Shown here piece after piece: positions 9,289 through 18,799 of a DNA stretch of 64,000 nt. A program made the position numbers and the translations under genes. The stretch comes from Akkermansiaceae bacterium (GTDB lineage Bacteria; Verrucomicrobiota; Verrucomicrobiia; Verrucomicrobiales; DEV007): NCBI GenBank assembly GCA_024233085.1, contig JACKQC010000023.1, positions 19,942-83,941 of the forward strand, written 5' to 3'. The notes under the pieces were generated by a model that worked only from the letters and a program-made list of their open reading frames with translations, did not search any database and was not told the DNA's origin. The first letter of the stretch is position 1. The number at the start of each line of letters is the position of its first letter.

Positions 9289-9424
9289 GCCGGAAAAAAT
9301 AATAACCGCTCGACCCTTTCGCTTCAACGAATATCTTAAATTTCTTAGAATTTGACGATTGATTACAAATTTTCGCCTTCCCAGCCCCAAAACTTCGGTT
9401 TCAGCGCGGTTTCGGCCCCCGTTT

Positions 9425-9486
9425 CGACCCAACCCTGTTGACTCCCCGACCCAACCCTGTTGACCCGACCCATGAACCCTGTTGAG
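9425..9486. repeat. Palindromic repeat element, locus 2 (three direct units over the manA start)
   Basis: AACCCTGTTG occurs three times in the same orientation at 9431, 9453 and 9475, with an exact 22-nt period. The third unit begins one base after the manA start codon and encodes residues 2-5 (NPVE). This is the only locus with three well-conserved direct units. Confidence 0.9.
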
Positions 9487-10464
9487 CCAACCGCCGAACC
9501 GCTGGTTTTCACCCCAATCTACCAAACCCGCGTCTGGGGCGGACGGGCGCTGGAGAGCCGTTTCGGGCGTTCCCTGCCCGATCCCTCGCTGCCTTTCGGC
9601 GAGTCCTGGGAAATCGCCGACCGCCCCGAAGCCGAAAGCGTCGTCGCCGGCGCGGGGCCTTTCGCGGGCCGGACGCTGGGCGAGCTGTGGCGCGGCGGGC
9701 GGCGCCACGAGATATTCGGCGCCGACTCCGACCCGGCCTTTGCCCGTTCACCGGAGCGTTTTCCTCTCCTGTGCAAAATACTCGACGCCCGCGAGCGGCT
9801 CTCGCTGCAAGTCCACCCGCCCGCGTCGGTCGCGGCCGCGCTGGGGGGCGAGCCGAAAACCGAGCTGTGGGTGGTGGCCCACGCCGAACCGGGCGCGGAA
9901 CTTTTCGCCGGCCCGCGGGCCGGCGTGACCCGCGAAGTCTTCGAGGCGGCGCTGCAAACCGGCGACGCCGAGGCGCTCGTGCATCGGTTTCCGGTGGCGA
10001 CGGGCGATTTTCTCTTCGTTCCCAGCGGGCGGCTGCACGCCATCGGCGGGGGAATCGTGATTTTCGAGATTCAGCAGAACAGCGACACGACCTACCGGGT
10101 GTTCGACTGGAACCGGGTCGGGCTCGACGGCCGGCCGCGCGCGCTGCATGTGGCCGAATCGCTCGCCAGCATCGATTTCGACGACCGGGAGCCCGCGCCG
10201 GGCCGTCTCCCCGGCGATGGCCACACCCTGGCGGTCTGCGAGCATTTCCGGGTGGAGCGCCACATCCTGCCGTCGCCGGGGATCGATCTGTTTTTGCCGC
10301 CGGACCGCTTTGCCATCGTGACGGTGGTCGCGGGGACCGTGACGATGGGCGAAAGCCGCTTCGGGCCGGGCGATTTTTTTCTCGTCCCCGCCGTCTTCGC
10401 CGGCGCGAAAGACATCGCGACCGATTCGCCGGAGGGCGCCACGGTTTTGCTGACGCGGTGGTGA
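9472..10464 (+). CDS. manA: Mannose-6-phosphate isomerase, class I
   Basis: Cytosolic zinc enzyme interconverting mannose 6-phosphate and fructose 6-phosphate, supplying mannose for nucleotide sugars and glycans; 330 aa. Visible family features are VWGGRALESRFG, GESWEIADRP, the metal-binding QVHP (about 113-116) and TELW (about 130-133), and the second cupin segment GRLHAIGGGIVIFEIQQNSD with its His near 189. The length fits short bacterial class I enzymes. ATG 9472 lies inside the repeat array, and an in-frame TTG at 9460 is an alternative start. The first seven residues (MNPVEPT) are encoded by repeat sequence and precede the conserved fold. It may supply mannose to the polysaccharide genes at 45-62 kb, which is inference. 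Confidence 0.9.
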   Translation: MNPVEPTAEPLVFTPIYQTRVWGGRALESRFGRSLPDPSLPFGESWEIADRPEAESVVAGAGPFAGRTLGELWRGGRRHEIFGADSDPAFARSPERFPLLCKILDARERLSLQVHPPASVAAALGGEPKTELWVVAHAEPGAELFAGPRAGVTREVFEAALQTGDAEALVHRFPVATGDFLFVPSGRLHAIGGGIVIFEIQQNSDTTYRVFDWNRVGLDGRPRALHVAESLASIDFDDREPAPGRLPGDGHTLAVCEHFRVERHILPSPGIDLFLPPDRFAIVTVVAGTVTMGESRFGPGDFFLVPAVFAGAKDIATDSPEGATVLLTRW

Positions 10465-10533
10465 GGCGAGTGGATTTTCGCGTTTGACCGGTCCCGTCGC
10501 CGGACGCACTGGTTTCGCCCCTTTTTCGATCCC

Positions 10534-12453
10534 ATGTGCGCCATTTTCGGATTTGCCGGTTTTCGGGACACCGCGCTGCTGCATCGGATGGCGGAGACGC
10601 TCCACCATCGCGGTCCGGACGGGCGCGGGTTTTTCGAGGGCGAGCGGTTTTCGATGGGCAACTGCCGGCTGTCGATCATCGACCTCGCGGGGGGCGACCA
10701 GCCCATTTACAATGAGGACGGCTCGCTGGCCGTCGTGCAGAACGGGGAGATCTACAACTACGTCGAGCTGCGCGAGCAACTGGAGGCGCGCGGGCACGTT
10801 TTCAAGACCCACAGCGACACCGAGGTGCTGGTTCACGGCTATGAGGAATGGGGCCGGGACCTGCCGAAGCGGCTCAACGGGATGTATGCCTTCGCGGTGC
10901 ATGACCGGCGAAGCGGCGACACCTTTATCGCCCGCGACCGCTGCGGCCAGAAGCCGTTTTACTACTGGCACGGCAACGGCCGCTTCGTCTTCGCGTCGGA
11001 GGCAAAGGCCATCCTCGAATGCCCCTTCGTCGAGCGCGCGCCGAATCTCGCGGCGATCGACTCCTACCTCTGCCTCCGCAATGTGCCGGAGCCTGAGACG
11101 ATGTTTGCCGGCATTTACCTCCTGCCGGTGGCGCATTCGATGCTGCTGAAAAGCACGGGCGAGTTCGCCATCGAGCGCTACTGGTCGGTGCCGCTGCGAA
11201 CGAACCGGAATTACCTCTCGGACGGCGAGTATCTCGAGATGCTGGAAGCGAAATTTCGCGACGCGGTGCGCCTGACGATGCGCAGCGACGTGCCGGTGTC
11301 CAGCTACCTGAGCGCCGGGGTCGATTCCTCGCTCATCACGGCGGCGGCCCGGGAGTTCAACGACAATCTCCACACCTTTTCGATCGGGTTCAATTCGCCG
11401 ATCGACGAAACCCGCGACGCCGCCGAAACCGCGCGCCTGCTCGGCACGACGCACCACGAAATCCAGGTCACGCCCGAGGATTTCGAGCTTCTGCCCCGCG
11501 TCGTCTGGCAGATGGACCGGCCCGTCGGCGACGCGCTGATCCTCGCTTTCGACCGGCTGGCGGCGAACTGCGGAAAGGATTTCAAGGTCGTGCTCGGCGG
11601 CGAGGGCGCGGACGAGATGTTCGCCGGCTACCAGTTTCACAAGGTCATGCCGATGGTGGAGAAATACCACCGGCTCGTGCCGGGCTTCATCCATCACGGC
11701 CTGATGCTGCCCGGCTTTCGCGCGACGCCGATGGGAATTCTCAACCGCTTCTTCGAGTTTCCCGCCGACCTCGGCAAGGCCGGCAAGAAACGGCTCGCCG
11801 ACTTTCTCGCGATGTACGGCAAACGCGATCTTCGGCGGAATTACTACTCGCTGCGCACCCTCTGGAGCCTCGACGAGCGGCACTCGATCTACGCGGACGA
11901 CTTCAAGCATCGCGCCACCCGGGACTGGATTCCGCCCGAGCGGCCCGAGGACCGCGACTCCGGAGCGCAATTTCTCGATCGCCTGCTGAAACTGCAATAC
12001 GACGAATGGCTTCAGGACTGGGCGCTGATTCGCCAGGACAAGAACACCATGGCGCACAGCCTCGAGATTCGGCTGCCCTTCCTCGACCACGAGCTGATCG
12101 AGATGGCATTCCAGATGCCGCCTCACCTGAAGGCCAGGGGCGGCCGCGACAAGATCGTCGAGCGCCAGCTCGCCGGGAAGATGCTCCCGCCCGCCGTGTC
12201 GAACCGGCCGAAGAACCCGTTCTTTCTGCCGATGGCTTACTTTTATCAGAACCCGACCATCCGGGAAATGATCGACGAGACGCTCAGTCCGGACCGGATC
12301 AAGAAGCGCGGCTACTTCGATCCGGCGAAAGTGAAGGCCCTCGTCGACGGGATGGCCGCCGGCGAGTTTGTCGGCCTCAAGCAGGTCATGTCGCTCGTCA
12401 TCCTCGAGCTGTGGCACATGATCTTCGTGGACCGCGAGCTGCGGTTTCCGTGA
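10534..12453 (+). CDS. asnB: Asparagine synthase (glutamine-hydrolysing)
   Basis: Converts aspartate, glutamine and ATP to asparagine and glutamate. The 639-aa protein has the class II glutaminase domain with nucleophile Cys2 (MCAIFGFAGF), the glutamine-binding segments HHRGPDGRG and LSIIDL, and NGEIYNY. The C-terminal synthetase domain has the PP-loop SAGVDSS near residue 260 (usually SGGVDSS) and GEGADEMFAGY. This is the common AsnB family. In Verrucomicrobiota such genes also occur in exopolysaccharide clusters as amidotransferases, but its place beside manA does not settle that. The start is fixed by the need for Cys2. It follows manA by 69 nt and may share its transcript. Confidence 0.93.
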   Translation: MCAIFGFAGFRDTALLHRMAETLHHRGPDGRGFFEGERFSMGNCRLSIIDLAGGDQPIYNEDGSLAVVQNGEIYNYVELREQLEARGHVFKTHSDTEVLVHGYEEWGRDLPKRLNGMYAFAVHDRRSGDTFIARDRCGQKPFYYWHGNGRFVFASEAKAILECPFVERAPNLAAIDSYLCLRNVPEPETMFAGIYLLPVAHSMLLKSTGEFAIERYWSVPLRTNRNYLSDGEYLEMLEAKFRDAVRLTMRSDVPVSSYLSAGVDSSLITAAAREFNDNLHTFSIGFNSPIDETRDAAETARLLGTTHHEIQVTPEDFELLPRVVWQMDRPVGDALILAFDRLAANCGKDFKVVLGGEGADEMFAGYQFHKVMPMVEKYHRLVPGFIHHGLMLPGFRATPMGILNRFFEFPADLGKAGKKRLADFLAMYGKRDLRRNYYSLRTLWSLDERHSIYADDFKHRATRDWIPPERPEDRDSGAQFLDRLLKLQYDEWLQDWALIRQDKNTMAHSLEIRLPFLDHELIEMAFQMPPHLKARGGRDKIVERQLAGKMLPPAVSNRPKNPFFLPMAYFYQNPTIREMIDETLSPDRIKKRGYFDPAKVKALVDGMAAGEFVGLKQVMSLVILELWHMIFVDRELRFP

Positions 12454-12524
12454 GGTTTTTTCCCGAAAAGCTCCCCCAGCCCGCGAAGCGAAGCCGCCCG
12501 CCGCGGCGGCGATCCGGCGACAAT

Positions 12525-15515
12525 CTACCGGTCGAGCGCGGTGTCGTTTTTGCCGGGCCGGGGGCGGCTGGGATAGAGCGTGATTTCGAAAACGGTTTGA
12601 GCCGGAATTTCGATGCCCGCCCAGCACCAGGCCTGCCCCTCGCCCGCGACGGCGGCGCGATGACCGAAGCCCCAGCCGCCGTAGGTGAAGCGGGTCTCGA
12701 CGTCCTGCGGCACCGCTTCCGAGTAAACGCCCAGATGACGGGCGCCGTAAAAGACCTCGTTGCTCCCGTTGAAACCGAACCCGGCGGCGCCGCCCTCCTT
12801 GCCCAGACCGGCGTGGTCGATCTCGACCAGCACCGACGCGCCGGTGTCGAGGCGCCGGAGCCGCAGCCAGCGGGCGTCGCTCGGCACGCTTTCCAGAGCG
12901 CGCGCGCGGTGGTTCGCCCCGCGGTAGAGGTCGCGGTTCCACAGCGCGGGATCGTTTCCGCGAAAGATCACCAGCCCTCGGGCGGGACAGGTGGCCGGGA
13001 TGGCGCGCCCGTCTTTTGACGGCTCCGCCGACTCCGCGGGGGGCGACGCGACGACCGCGGCCGCCTCCTCCCGGCGCGCGGCCACGCTGATTTCGAACCG
13101 GACGGGGTCGATCGGCCGGCCCGCCCAGCCGAAGGCCTGACCGGCGCCGATGCCCTCGACATGGCCGAAGCCCCAGCCGCCCGAGCCGAAGCGCGACTCG
13201 AACTCGCGCGGGAGCGAATCGTCGAAGATCCCGAGATGATAAGCGCCAAAGTAGCGCTCGCCCCGGCCCGACCATCCCTGGCCCGTCCGGCCGGGTCCGC
13301 CGGCCAGCAATTCCCCGCGCGTCACCCGCGCCACGACCGATTCGCGGGTGTCCAGACGCCTGAGCATCAAATAGTCGATCCGCTCCGGCAGGTCCGTCAG
13401 CGGCAGGGCAAAGCATTCCCCGGGTCCGCTCGTGTCGGTGTCCCAGTGAACGGGATCGTCGCTCCGAAAGAGGACGAGCGGCTCGCCCGCATCGTCGGGA
13501 AACTCGGCGCCGAGGATGACGTTTTCCGGTTCGCCTGGCGCGGGGAGCGACTCCGCCCGTTCGTCCGCCTCGGCGGGCGGCGTGGACAGCCCGATCGCCG
13601 ACCGCCCGGCCAGTTGGTCCTCCAATTCGGCGATGCGGGCCTGTTGCCATTCGCAGCGCCCGGTCAACTCGCGCAGGACGATCGCGGAGGACGGGTCGGG
13701 TCTTTCGTCCGGAAGCTCGTCCGACGGGGAAAGCATCACGTCTCCAGCGTCGCCGGCGACCGTTTCACGGGCCGGGGGCGCGGTCGGATTCGAGCCGCCG
13801 TCCTTCGCGGATCCGTTGGTGGTGGTGGTCGGATGGGATTTCGCGCCCGAGGCCTGTCGCAGCTCCGCGAGCAGGAGCTGGGCCTCGCCGAAGGAGGCCA
13901 CCGGTTCGAGGGCCGGTTTGGCGAGTTCCCGGCGGCTGGGCCCGAGCCCGAGCAGACGCCGGACCAGGTTTTTGCTGGCGGGCTGGCGGTGTCGCTCCGC
14001 TCGCTCGGTTTCCAGGGCCTCGCGGCAACGGTCGGCTTCGGCGCGGGCTTCCTCCGCTTCCGCCTGGCGGGCGTCGAGCGATTCCCGGAGACCGGCGATT
14101 TCGGCGGCGCCCTTTTCCAACTCCTGGCGCAGTTGCCGCAGATCGGCGTCGCGCCGGGTCAGGAGGGACTCGAGATCGGCGAGTCCGGCGAGGGGCGACA
14201 CGGCATCCGGCGCCGGATCCGGCGGCGTCAGTGTGGTGACGGCGGCGATGGCCGCGGCGGCTTTTTCGGCGGCGGATCGGAGGGCGCGTTTCCCGCCACC
14301 CTCGCCCGGGGCGCTGACCATGCCGGTTTCCAGGGCCAGCCGCAGGCCGGCGAGGGCGCCCTTCACCTCGCCGAGCCGGCGCCAGGCGCGGCCGATCAGC
14401 ATCGCCAGACCGAGATCCTGGGAAGCCTGGTCCGCGCCCAGGCGGTCGATCGCCTTGATGAGATTGGCCGGGGAATCTTTCACCAGCCAGTCGGTGCGGC
14501 CCGCGATCTCGGCGATCTCGCTGTCAATCCCGTTCTCCAGCGTGTCGAGCCCGCTTCGCGCGGCGGCGAGCTTTTCGGTGGCCTCGGCCTGGAAGCGCTC
14601 CAGCGCGCCGGATTCGATCTCCCCGGAGTCTTCGGCGAACGCGGCCAGGGAAGTTTCAATTTCGTGAACGGACTGGGAACACTCGCGGAGCTGGTTTTGC
14701 TCGCGCTGCAGGCGTTTCCGGGCGCCGGCGGTGCGCTGCAGGCAGCCGCGCATGTTCTGGCAAAAGACGCGTATCTGGTCGTCGATCTGCCCGAGCAAGG
14801 CGGCCGTTTTTTCCGGGATTGTCACGGCTTGGGGACCGCCGGATTTCTCGCCGTTTCGCCGGCCGAGATTTTCGCACTGGGCCTTGATCTGGGAAATTTC
14901 CTCCGCGCAATCCCACAACAGCTTCTGCTCGGCGTCCAGCCGTTCCTCGAGGTGGGTGAGATGCGCCACGCCATGACCGACGCGCTGGCGCTCCTGCCGA
15001 ATCACCTCGCCCAACTGGATGAACGGCGCCCGCGTCGGCGCAAGATCGATTTGTCCCGGCGCGGGTGCCGCCGCCCGCTCAAGCATCGCCGAAAGCTCCG
15101 TCACCCGCCGCTGGCGGTCCTCGACCTGCTGCCGGAGCCCGAGCGCCCGTTCCTCCAGGGTGCGCAGCTCCCCGGATTGGTGCGCCGCCAGGCTGCGAAT
15201 TTCCGCCAACTCGCCCTCCATCCGCGCCCGCCCGCCCGGATCGACGGCGTCGGCGGCGTCGGCGGCGTCGGCGGCGGCGGGTTCCGCCTCGCCGGCGCCG
15301 ATTTCAGAAGGCGCTTCCCCGGCGCCGGCGGGCCTTCCCGATTTCCGGCCCGCGTAAACGAGTCGGCCCCAGAAAAATCCGAGGGCGAAAACGACCAAAG
15401 CCATGCCGATCGACGGACCGTAATCCACGAGAAACTCGTGAACCGATCCGGCGGTGACGTCCGGAATCGACCAAAACGAGGCGACCGGGCCGACAGTTTG
15501 CAAGAGCAGGCCCAT
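12525..15515 (-). CDS. Large membrane-anchored coiled-coil protein with duplicated C-terminal domain
   Basis: I do not recognise this protein (996 aa). One membrane helix (about residues 30-55; SIGMALVVFALGFFWGRLV) is followed by a long Glu/Ala/Arg/Leu-rich region predicted as coiled coil (about 90-540) and a Ser/Pro/Glu linker. The C-terminus has two related units of roughly 145 residues (about 665-813 and 846-990). Both share an FR..DP..W opening, LRRLDT.ESV or LRRLDTGASV, then YFGAYHLGIF or FYGARHLGVY, and the block GGWGFGH about 25 residues before a WAG motif. The duplicated unit looks like a beta-rich binding domain. An in-frame TTG at 15527 is an alternative start. An Ala-Ala-Asp microsatellite lies near residue 85. 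The neighbours give no clue to function. Confidence 0.75.
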   Translation of the reverse strand: MGLLLQTVGPVASFWSIPDVTAGSVHEFLVDYGPSIGMALVVFALGFFWGRLVYAGRKSGRPAGAGEAPSEIGAGEAEPAAADAADAADAVDPGGRARMEGELAEIRSLAAHQSGELRTLEERALGLRQQVEDRQRRVTELSAMLERAAAPAPGQIDLAPTRAPFIQLGEVIRQERQRVGHGVAHLTHLEERLDAEQKLLWDCAEEISQIKAQCENLGRRNGEKSGGPQAVTIPEKTAALLGQIDDQIRVFCQNMRGCLQRTAGARKRLQREQNQLRECSQSVHEIETSLAAFAEDSGEIESGALERFQAEATEKLAAARSGLDTLENGIDSEIAEIAGRTDWLVKDSPANLIKAIDRLGADQASQDLGLAMLIGRAWRRLGEVKGALAGLRLALETGMVSAPGEGGGKRALRSAAEKAAAAIAAVTTLTPPDPAPDAVSPLAGLADLESLLTRRDADLRQLRQELEKGAAEIAGLRESLDARQAEAEEARAEADRCREALETERAERHRQPASKNLVRRLLGLGPSRRELAKPALEPVASFGEAQLLLAELRQASGAKSHPTTTTNGSAKDGGSNPTAPPARETVAGDAGDVMLSPSDELPDERPDPSSAIVLRELTGRCEWQQARIAELEDQLAGRSAIGLSTPPAEADERAESLPAPGEPENVILGAEFPDDAGEPLVLFRSDDPVHWDTDTSGPGECFALPLTDLPERIDYLMLRRLDTRESVVARVTRGELLAGGPGRTGQGWSGRGERYFGAYHLGIFDDSLPREFESRFGSGGWGFGHVEGIGAGQAFGWAGRPIDPVRFEISVAARREEAAAVVASPPAESAEPSKDGRAIPATCPARGLVIFRGNDPALWNRDLYRGANHRARALESVPSDARWLRLRRLDTGASVLVEIDHAGLGKEGGAAGFGFNGSNEVFYGARHLGVYSEAVPQDVETRFTYGGWGFGHRAAVAGEGQAWCWAGIEIPAQTVFEITLYPSRPRPGKNDTALDR
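15245..15275. repeat. 9-bp microsatellite inside the coiled-coil gene
   Basis: About three copies of GGCGGCGTC, degenerating into GGC triplets, encode a short Ala-Ala-Asp run. Because the unit is 9 nt, changes in copy number would keep the frame. Confidence 0.7.
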
Positions 15516-15694
15516 ATTTATCGGCAATTTGACGAAATCGCAATATCACCTGAAAACCGTGAAAAAGCCAAGCCTTAACCGCGGGTTTTTAACCTTTCAC
15601 CTAGGATTTCGAGATATTCGCAACTTCCGAAATATTCGATCCCCCGAATGCCCCGGCTTGAACCCGCCCGACGCGCCCCGTACAGTCGCCCGCG

Positions 15695-17374
15695 ATGCCC
15701 TCGAAATTCAACCGCGCCAAGCTCTTCAACCGCTCCCGGGACCGCGATTTTCTCCTGAAATCCGCCGCCCTCATCGTGGCCGCGTCGGTCGCGATCGGGT
15801 GGATCGTGTCGGCCGTCACCTTCGGCGCGGGCCTGTTGCCGTTCATGCTCGGAAATGGCGGCGGTTACGCCCTCGAGATGACCGAGATCGCCATGGGCGA
15901 GGCCGAACCGGGCATCGAGGAGTTCGCCGAATGGGTTCGGCAGCCCCGCTCCCTCGTCGCGCCCTACGAAGTCGATATCGGCGAGCAGTTTCGTCCCAAC
16001 AGCGGCGGCGACACCTCCGACACCAACGAAGCCGACCGCGAGGAAAAATCCGTCGTCGGCCTGATCGAGAAATCGATCGCCGAATCGGAGAAGATCGACG
16101 CCTCCGAGCGCAAGCTGCTGACCGACCTGCTCCACGCTTACTATGGCGAGAAGCCCGCCGCCGACGAGGCCGTCGAGAGCCTTCGCTCGGCCTCCGCCAT
16201 GGAGCCTCCGCGGCGCTTCGCCTCCGAGTTTCTCGGCGACGCGCTCGACCGCCGGCACGACTACGCCGGCGCCATCGACGCCTTCGCGCGCGAGGCCGCG
16301 GCCTTCCCGGAGACGAGACGCCCGCGCGCCGAGTGGCTGCGTCTGCTGCGGCAGGAGAAAAGGACGGACGACCTCCGCGCCGCGCTCGCCGACCCCGCGA
16401 ACCGCGCGGCGCTCGACCCTGGCTCCCGCATGGAAATCGCCACCGAGCTGCGCGACTGGAAATGGCTCGTCCTCGCCACCGTCGCGCACGATTTCCACTT
16501 TCCCTCCCCGGGCCTGGCCCTGCTCTGCCTGTTGTCGGGAACGATCTGGGCGATCGTCGTGACTCAGTTCTCCGGGTATGACCGGCCGCGCCTCGTCTGG
16601 TACGGCCTGGCGCTTGTGCTCGGCTTTTTCAGCGCCACGGCGACGCTCGTCGCCGTCGAGATCCAGGAAAACATTCGCGGCTTTACCCATCATCCCGACG
16701 ACACGCTCTTCAACCAGGTGATCTATTGCGTCGCCGGCATCGGGCTGCGGGAGGAGGGGCTGAAGCTCCTGTTTTTCCTGCCGCTCCTGCCCTGGTTGCT
16801 GCGCCGCGGAACGGAGGTCGACGCCCTCGTGGTCGCCGGCCTGACCGGCCTGGGCTTCGCGATCAACGAAAACGTCGGCTACGCCGGCTACGGCGACGGT
16901 TTCGAGATGGTGGGCGGGATGACGATCTGGAGCCGTTTCCTGTCGGCCACGTTTTTTCACGCCGCCCTGACCGGCGTGGCGGGCCTGGCGATGTATCGTC
17001 TCTTTCGCTGGCGCGGAAAGCGTTGGGAAAACGCGCTCTACGATCTCCTCATCGTCATCGTCGTTCACGGCGCCTACGACGCGGTGCTGATGGTGCCGCG
17101 GTTCGCGGAGTATTCCTGGACCTACCTGCTTTTCTTCGCGTTTTCGGCCTACCTGTTTCTCGATCACATGACCCATCTCTCCCGCCCGCCGTCGAGTCTC
17201 GGGGTGTCGCCGCTCGGTGTCTTCGTGTGGGGCTCGGCGCTGCTGCTGGGCGCCATCTTCGTTTTCGGGAGCTGGGCCATGCCCTTTTCGGTCGGGTTTT
17301 TCTCCTTTCTCGCCGTGATCGCGTCGGAGATTCCCTTCATGTTCGTCTTCATCAACCGCCTGCGGGAGATTTGA
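15695..17374 (+). CDS. PrsW-type intramembrane protease
   Basis: Glutamic intramembrane protease of the PrsW/CAAX-protease superfamily, 559 aa. The catalytic motifs appear in order in the C-terminal membrane bundle: EEGLK (EExxK, about 354-358), FAINE (FxxxE, about 388-392), a conserved His in FFHAALTG, and HGAYD (HxxxD, about 458-462). PrsW enzymes cleave membrane proteins such as anti-sigma factors, and the substrate here is unknown. Unlike the short Bacillus PrsW (about 220 aa), this one has an extra N-terminal region: one membrane helix (about 22-45) and some 220 mostly helical, charged residues before the bundle, possibly a substrate-binding or scaffold domain. It is divergent from the coiled-coil gene and convergent with the AT-rich orphan. 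Confidence 0.85.
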   Translation: MPSKFNRAKLFNRSRDRDFLLKSAALIVAASVAIGWIVSAVTFGAGLLPFMLGNGGGYALEMTEIAMGEAEPGIEEFAEWVRQPRSLVAPYEVDIGEQFRPNSGGDTSDTNEADREEKSVVGLIEKSIAESEKIDASERKLLTDLLHAYYGEKPAADEAVESLRSASAMEPPRRFASEFLGDALDRRHDYAGAIDAFAREAAAFPETRRPRAEWLRLLRQEKRTDDLRAALADPANRAALDPGSRMEIATELRDWKWLVLATVAHDFHFPSPGLALLCLLSGTIWAIVVTQFSGYDRPRLVWYGLALVLGFFSATATLVAVEIQENIRGFTHHPDDTLFNQVIYCVAGIGLREEGLKLLFFLPLLPWLLRRGTEVDALVVAGLTGLGFAINENVGYAGYGDGFEMVGGMTIWSRFLSATFFHAALTGVAGLAMYRLFRWRGKRWENALYDLLIVIVVHGAYDAVLMVPRFAEYSWTYLLFFAFSAYLFLDHMTHLSRPPSSLGVSPLGVFVWGSALLLGAIFVFGSWAMPFSVGFFSFLAVIASEIPFMFVFINRLREI

Positions 17375-17404
17375 GCGGGGCCGTTTTCTTCTTTGTCCTT
17401 AACC

Positions 17405-18799
17405 TCACCAGTGGTCGATGAGTTTTCGCTCCTCCTCCTTGCTTTTCAGAAACGTCTCAAACAACGCTCCGGTCCTTGGAATGGAAACAAGCGCCACGAT
17501 TTCCGCGGACAATCGAAGCGTTTCCTCCGTCATTAGCGTCTTAGCCTCGCGAGGGCCGGAAATCTGGGCGTGCGGTTCCCGCCAATACATACCGCGTCTC
17601 CAATTCCGAAAACTCTTCAGGGCGAGCGTCTCGGCCCGAGGAATTTCGTAGGGGCCCTTTCGCTGGCCGGTCAGGATTTCGTCCAACTCCCTCCAACGGG
17701 AAAAAAGCGCCTTTTCGAATTCCCATATGAATCGGTCCTCGTTCTCACCGACCTTCAACGCCTCTTCTCCCCAAAGCTCTCGATCTTCGGAAATCGTTTG
17801 GTAAATCGTCATGAACTCTCTCGGCGCGATCCGGGAAAGTACATTCGAATCCGCCGGGTGAAGGCGAATAATCCCGGCCATTCTGCTCCTGACGGATGCC
17901 GGAATTTGCAGGCTTTTCAAGGTAATGCACATCTTGCCCCGCATCGCGACGGCCACCAATGAATAGACCAACATTCCGTCGCTTTCCAGGATGTTCAGAG
18001 TCCGATAAATTCTCGACAAACTTTCGCATGCCCCGGACTCGTCCCCGTCCGCCAGCGCGATCCTGAAGCGGCAAAAGTGGGTTTTCATCGCCAAATCCAG
18101 CCGCACGAAGGCGGCGTCGGCGGGATTCCTCATTTTGGAAAAAGAATCGATCACCGCATCCCATTTGGCCAGGACATCACGATTCTTGGCGAGATATTCC
18201 CGGGCCGTTTCGATCTCGTTCGCCGAAAAAGTAAAGGGATCGATCTTTTCCTTAATGATTACCTGATCTCGAAAAGGCGGAAGGTTTGCCAACGCAAAGT
18301 AGGCGTTCTCCTCATCCGGCAGTGGAAGCAGTCTCGAAGTAAGACACGATGTGTCGATCCGATCGTCGGGAATCGAAAATTCGATCTGTTCATCATGAAT
18401 GCGATCCAGGATGGCCTTCCGGGCCGAATTTGGGTGATGGGCCAGATCGACGACATCCAGCCAGGAGGAATTAATGCCGACGTTCAAAAGTGCCTCGAAT
18501 TCATATAGGGCGGTCGCCCTCGACTCGTCCCCTTGAGACAATCTCCAGTCTCCAAGCAAACCGCATCGCCGTGCCTGGAGCCGCGGGGGAAGCAGGCTGA
18601 ACCGAATACCACGAAGGGTTTTGATCTCCTCAGGAAAAGTCCCGAGATTCTCGAACCAAACAACCTTCTCAAGCCGAATGATTCGCTTTTCAACCCGGGT
18701 AAACCAGATCTTCCATCCGATTAGCGCTAAAAATAGGAAAATCGCGATGCCCGAAAAACGGCGCCATCGGCTCGTTTTCGCTAAATGACGCTGGTTCAT
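17405..18799 (-). CDS. AT-rich orphan, single-pass membrane protein of unknown function
   Basis: Unrecognised 464-aa protein. One membrane helix (about residues 15-34; GIAIFLFLALIGWKIWF) precedes a long, mostly helical, charged region with no motif I can name, so a periplasmic helical domain is likely. Base composition is strikingly unlike the surroundings: a sampled 60-nt line (18241-18300) is about 43% GC against roughly 65-70% nearby, and codon use is balanced rather than G/C-ending. That points to recent transfer. The upstream region is very AT-rich and contains TATAAT on the coding strand. No transposase, integrase or flanking tRNA is seen. ATG 18799 is chosen because the Lys/Arg-rich N-terminus followed by a hydrophobic helix looks like a proper membrane anchor. 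Confidence 0.75.
   Translation of the reverse strand: MNQRHLAKTSRWRRFSGIAIFLFLALIGWKIWFTRVEKRIIRLEKVVWFENLGTFPEEIKTLRGIRFSLLPPRLQARRCGLLGDWRLSQGDESRATALYEFEALLNVGINSSWLDVVDLAHHPNSARKAILDRIHDEQIEFSIPDDRIDTSCLTSRLLPLPDEENAYFALANLPPFRDQVIIKEKIDPFTFSANEIETAREYLAKNRDVLAKWDAVIDSFSKMRNPADAAFVRLDLAMKTHFCRFRIALADGDESGACESLSRIYRTLNILESDGMLVYSLVAVAMRGKMCITLKSLQIPASVRSRMAGIIRLHPADSNVLSRIAPREFMTIYQTISEDRELWGEEALKVGENEDRFIWEFEKALFSRWRELDEILTGQRKGPYEIPRAETLALKSFRNWRRGMYWREPHAQISGPREAKTLMTEETLRLSAEIVALVSIPRTGALFETFLKSKEEERKLIDHW

Noticed and set aside
9748..13650. 1300-aa open frame on the minus strand
   Set aside because: It runs antisense through manA and asnB and then through the coiled-coil gene in another frame; both real genes are well supported.
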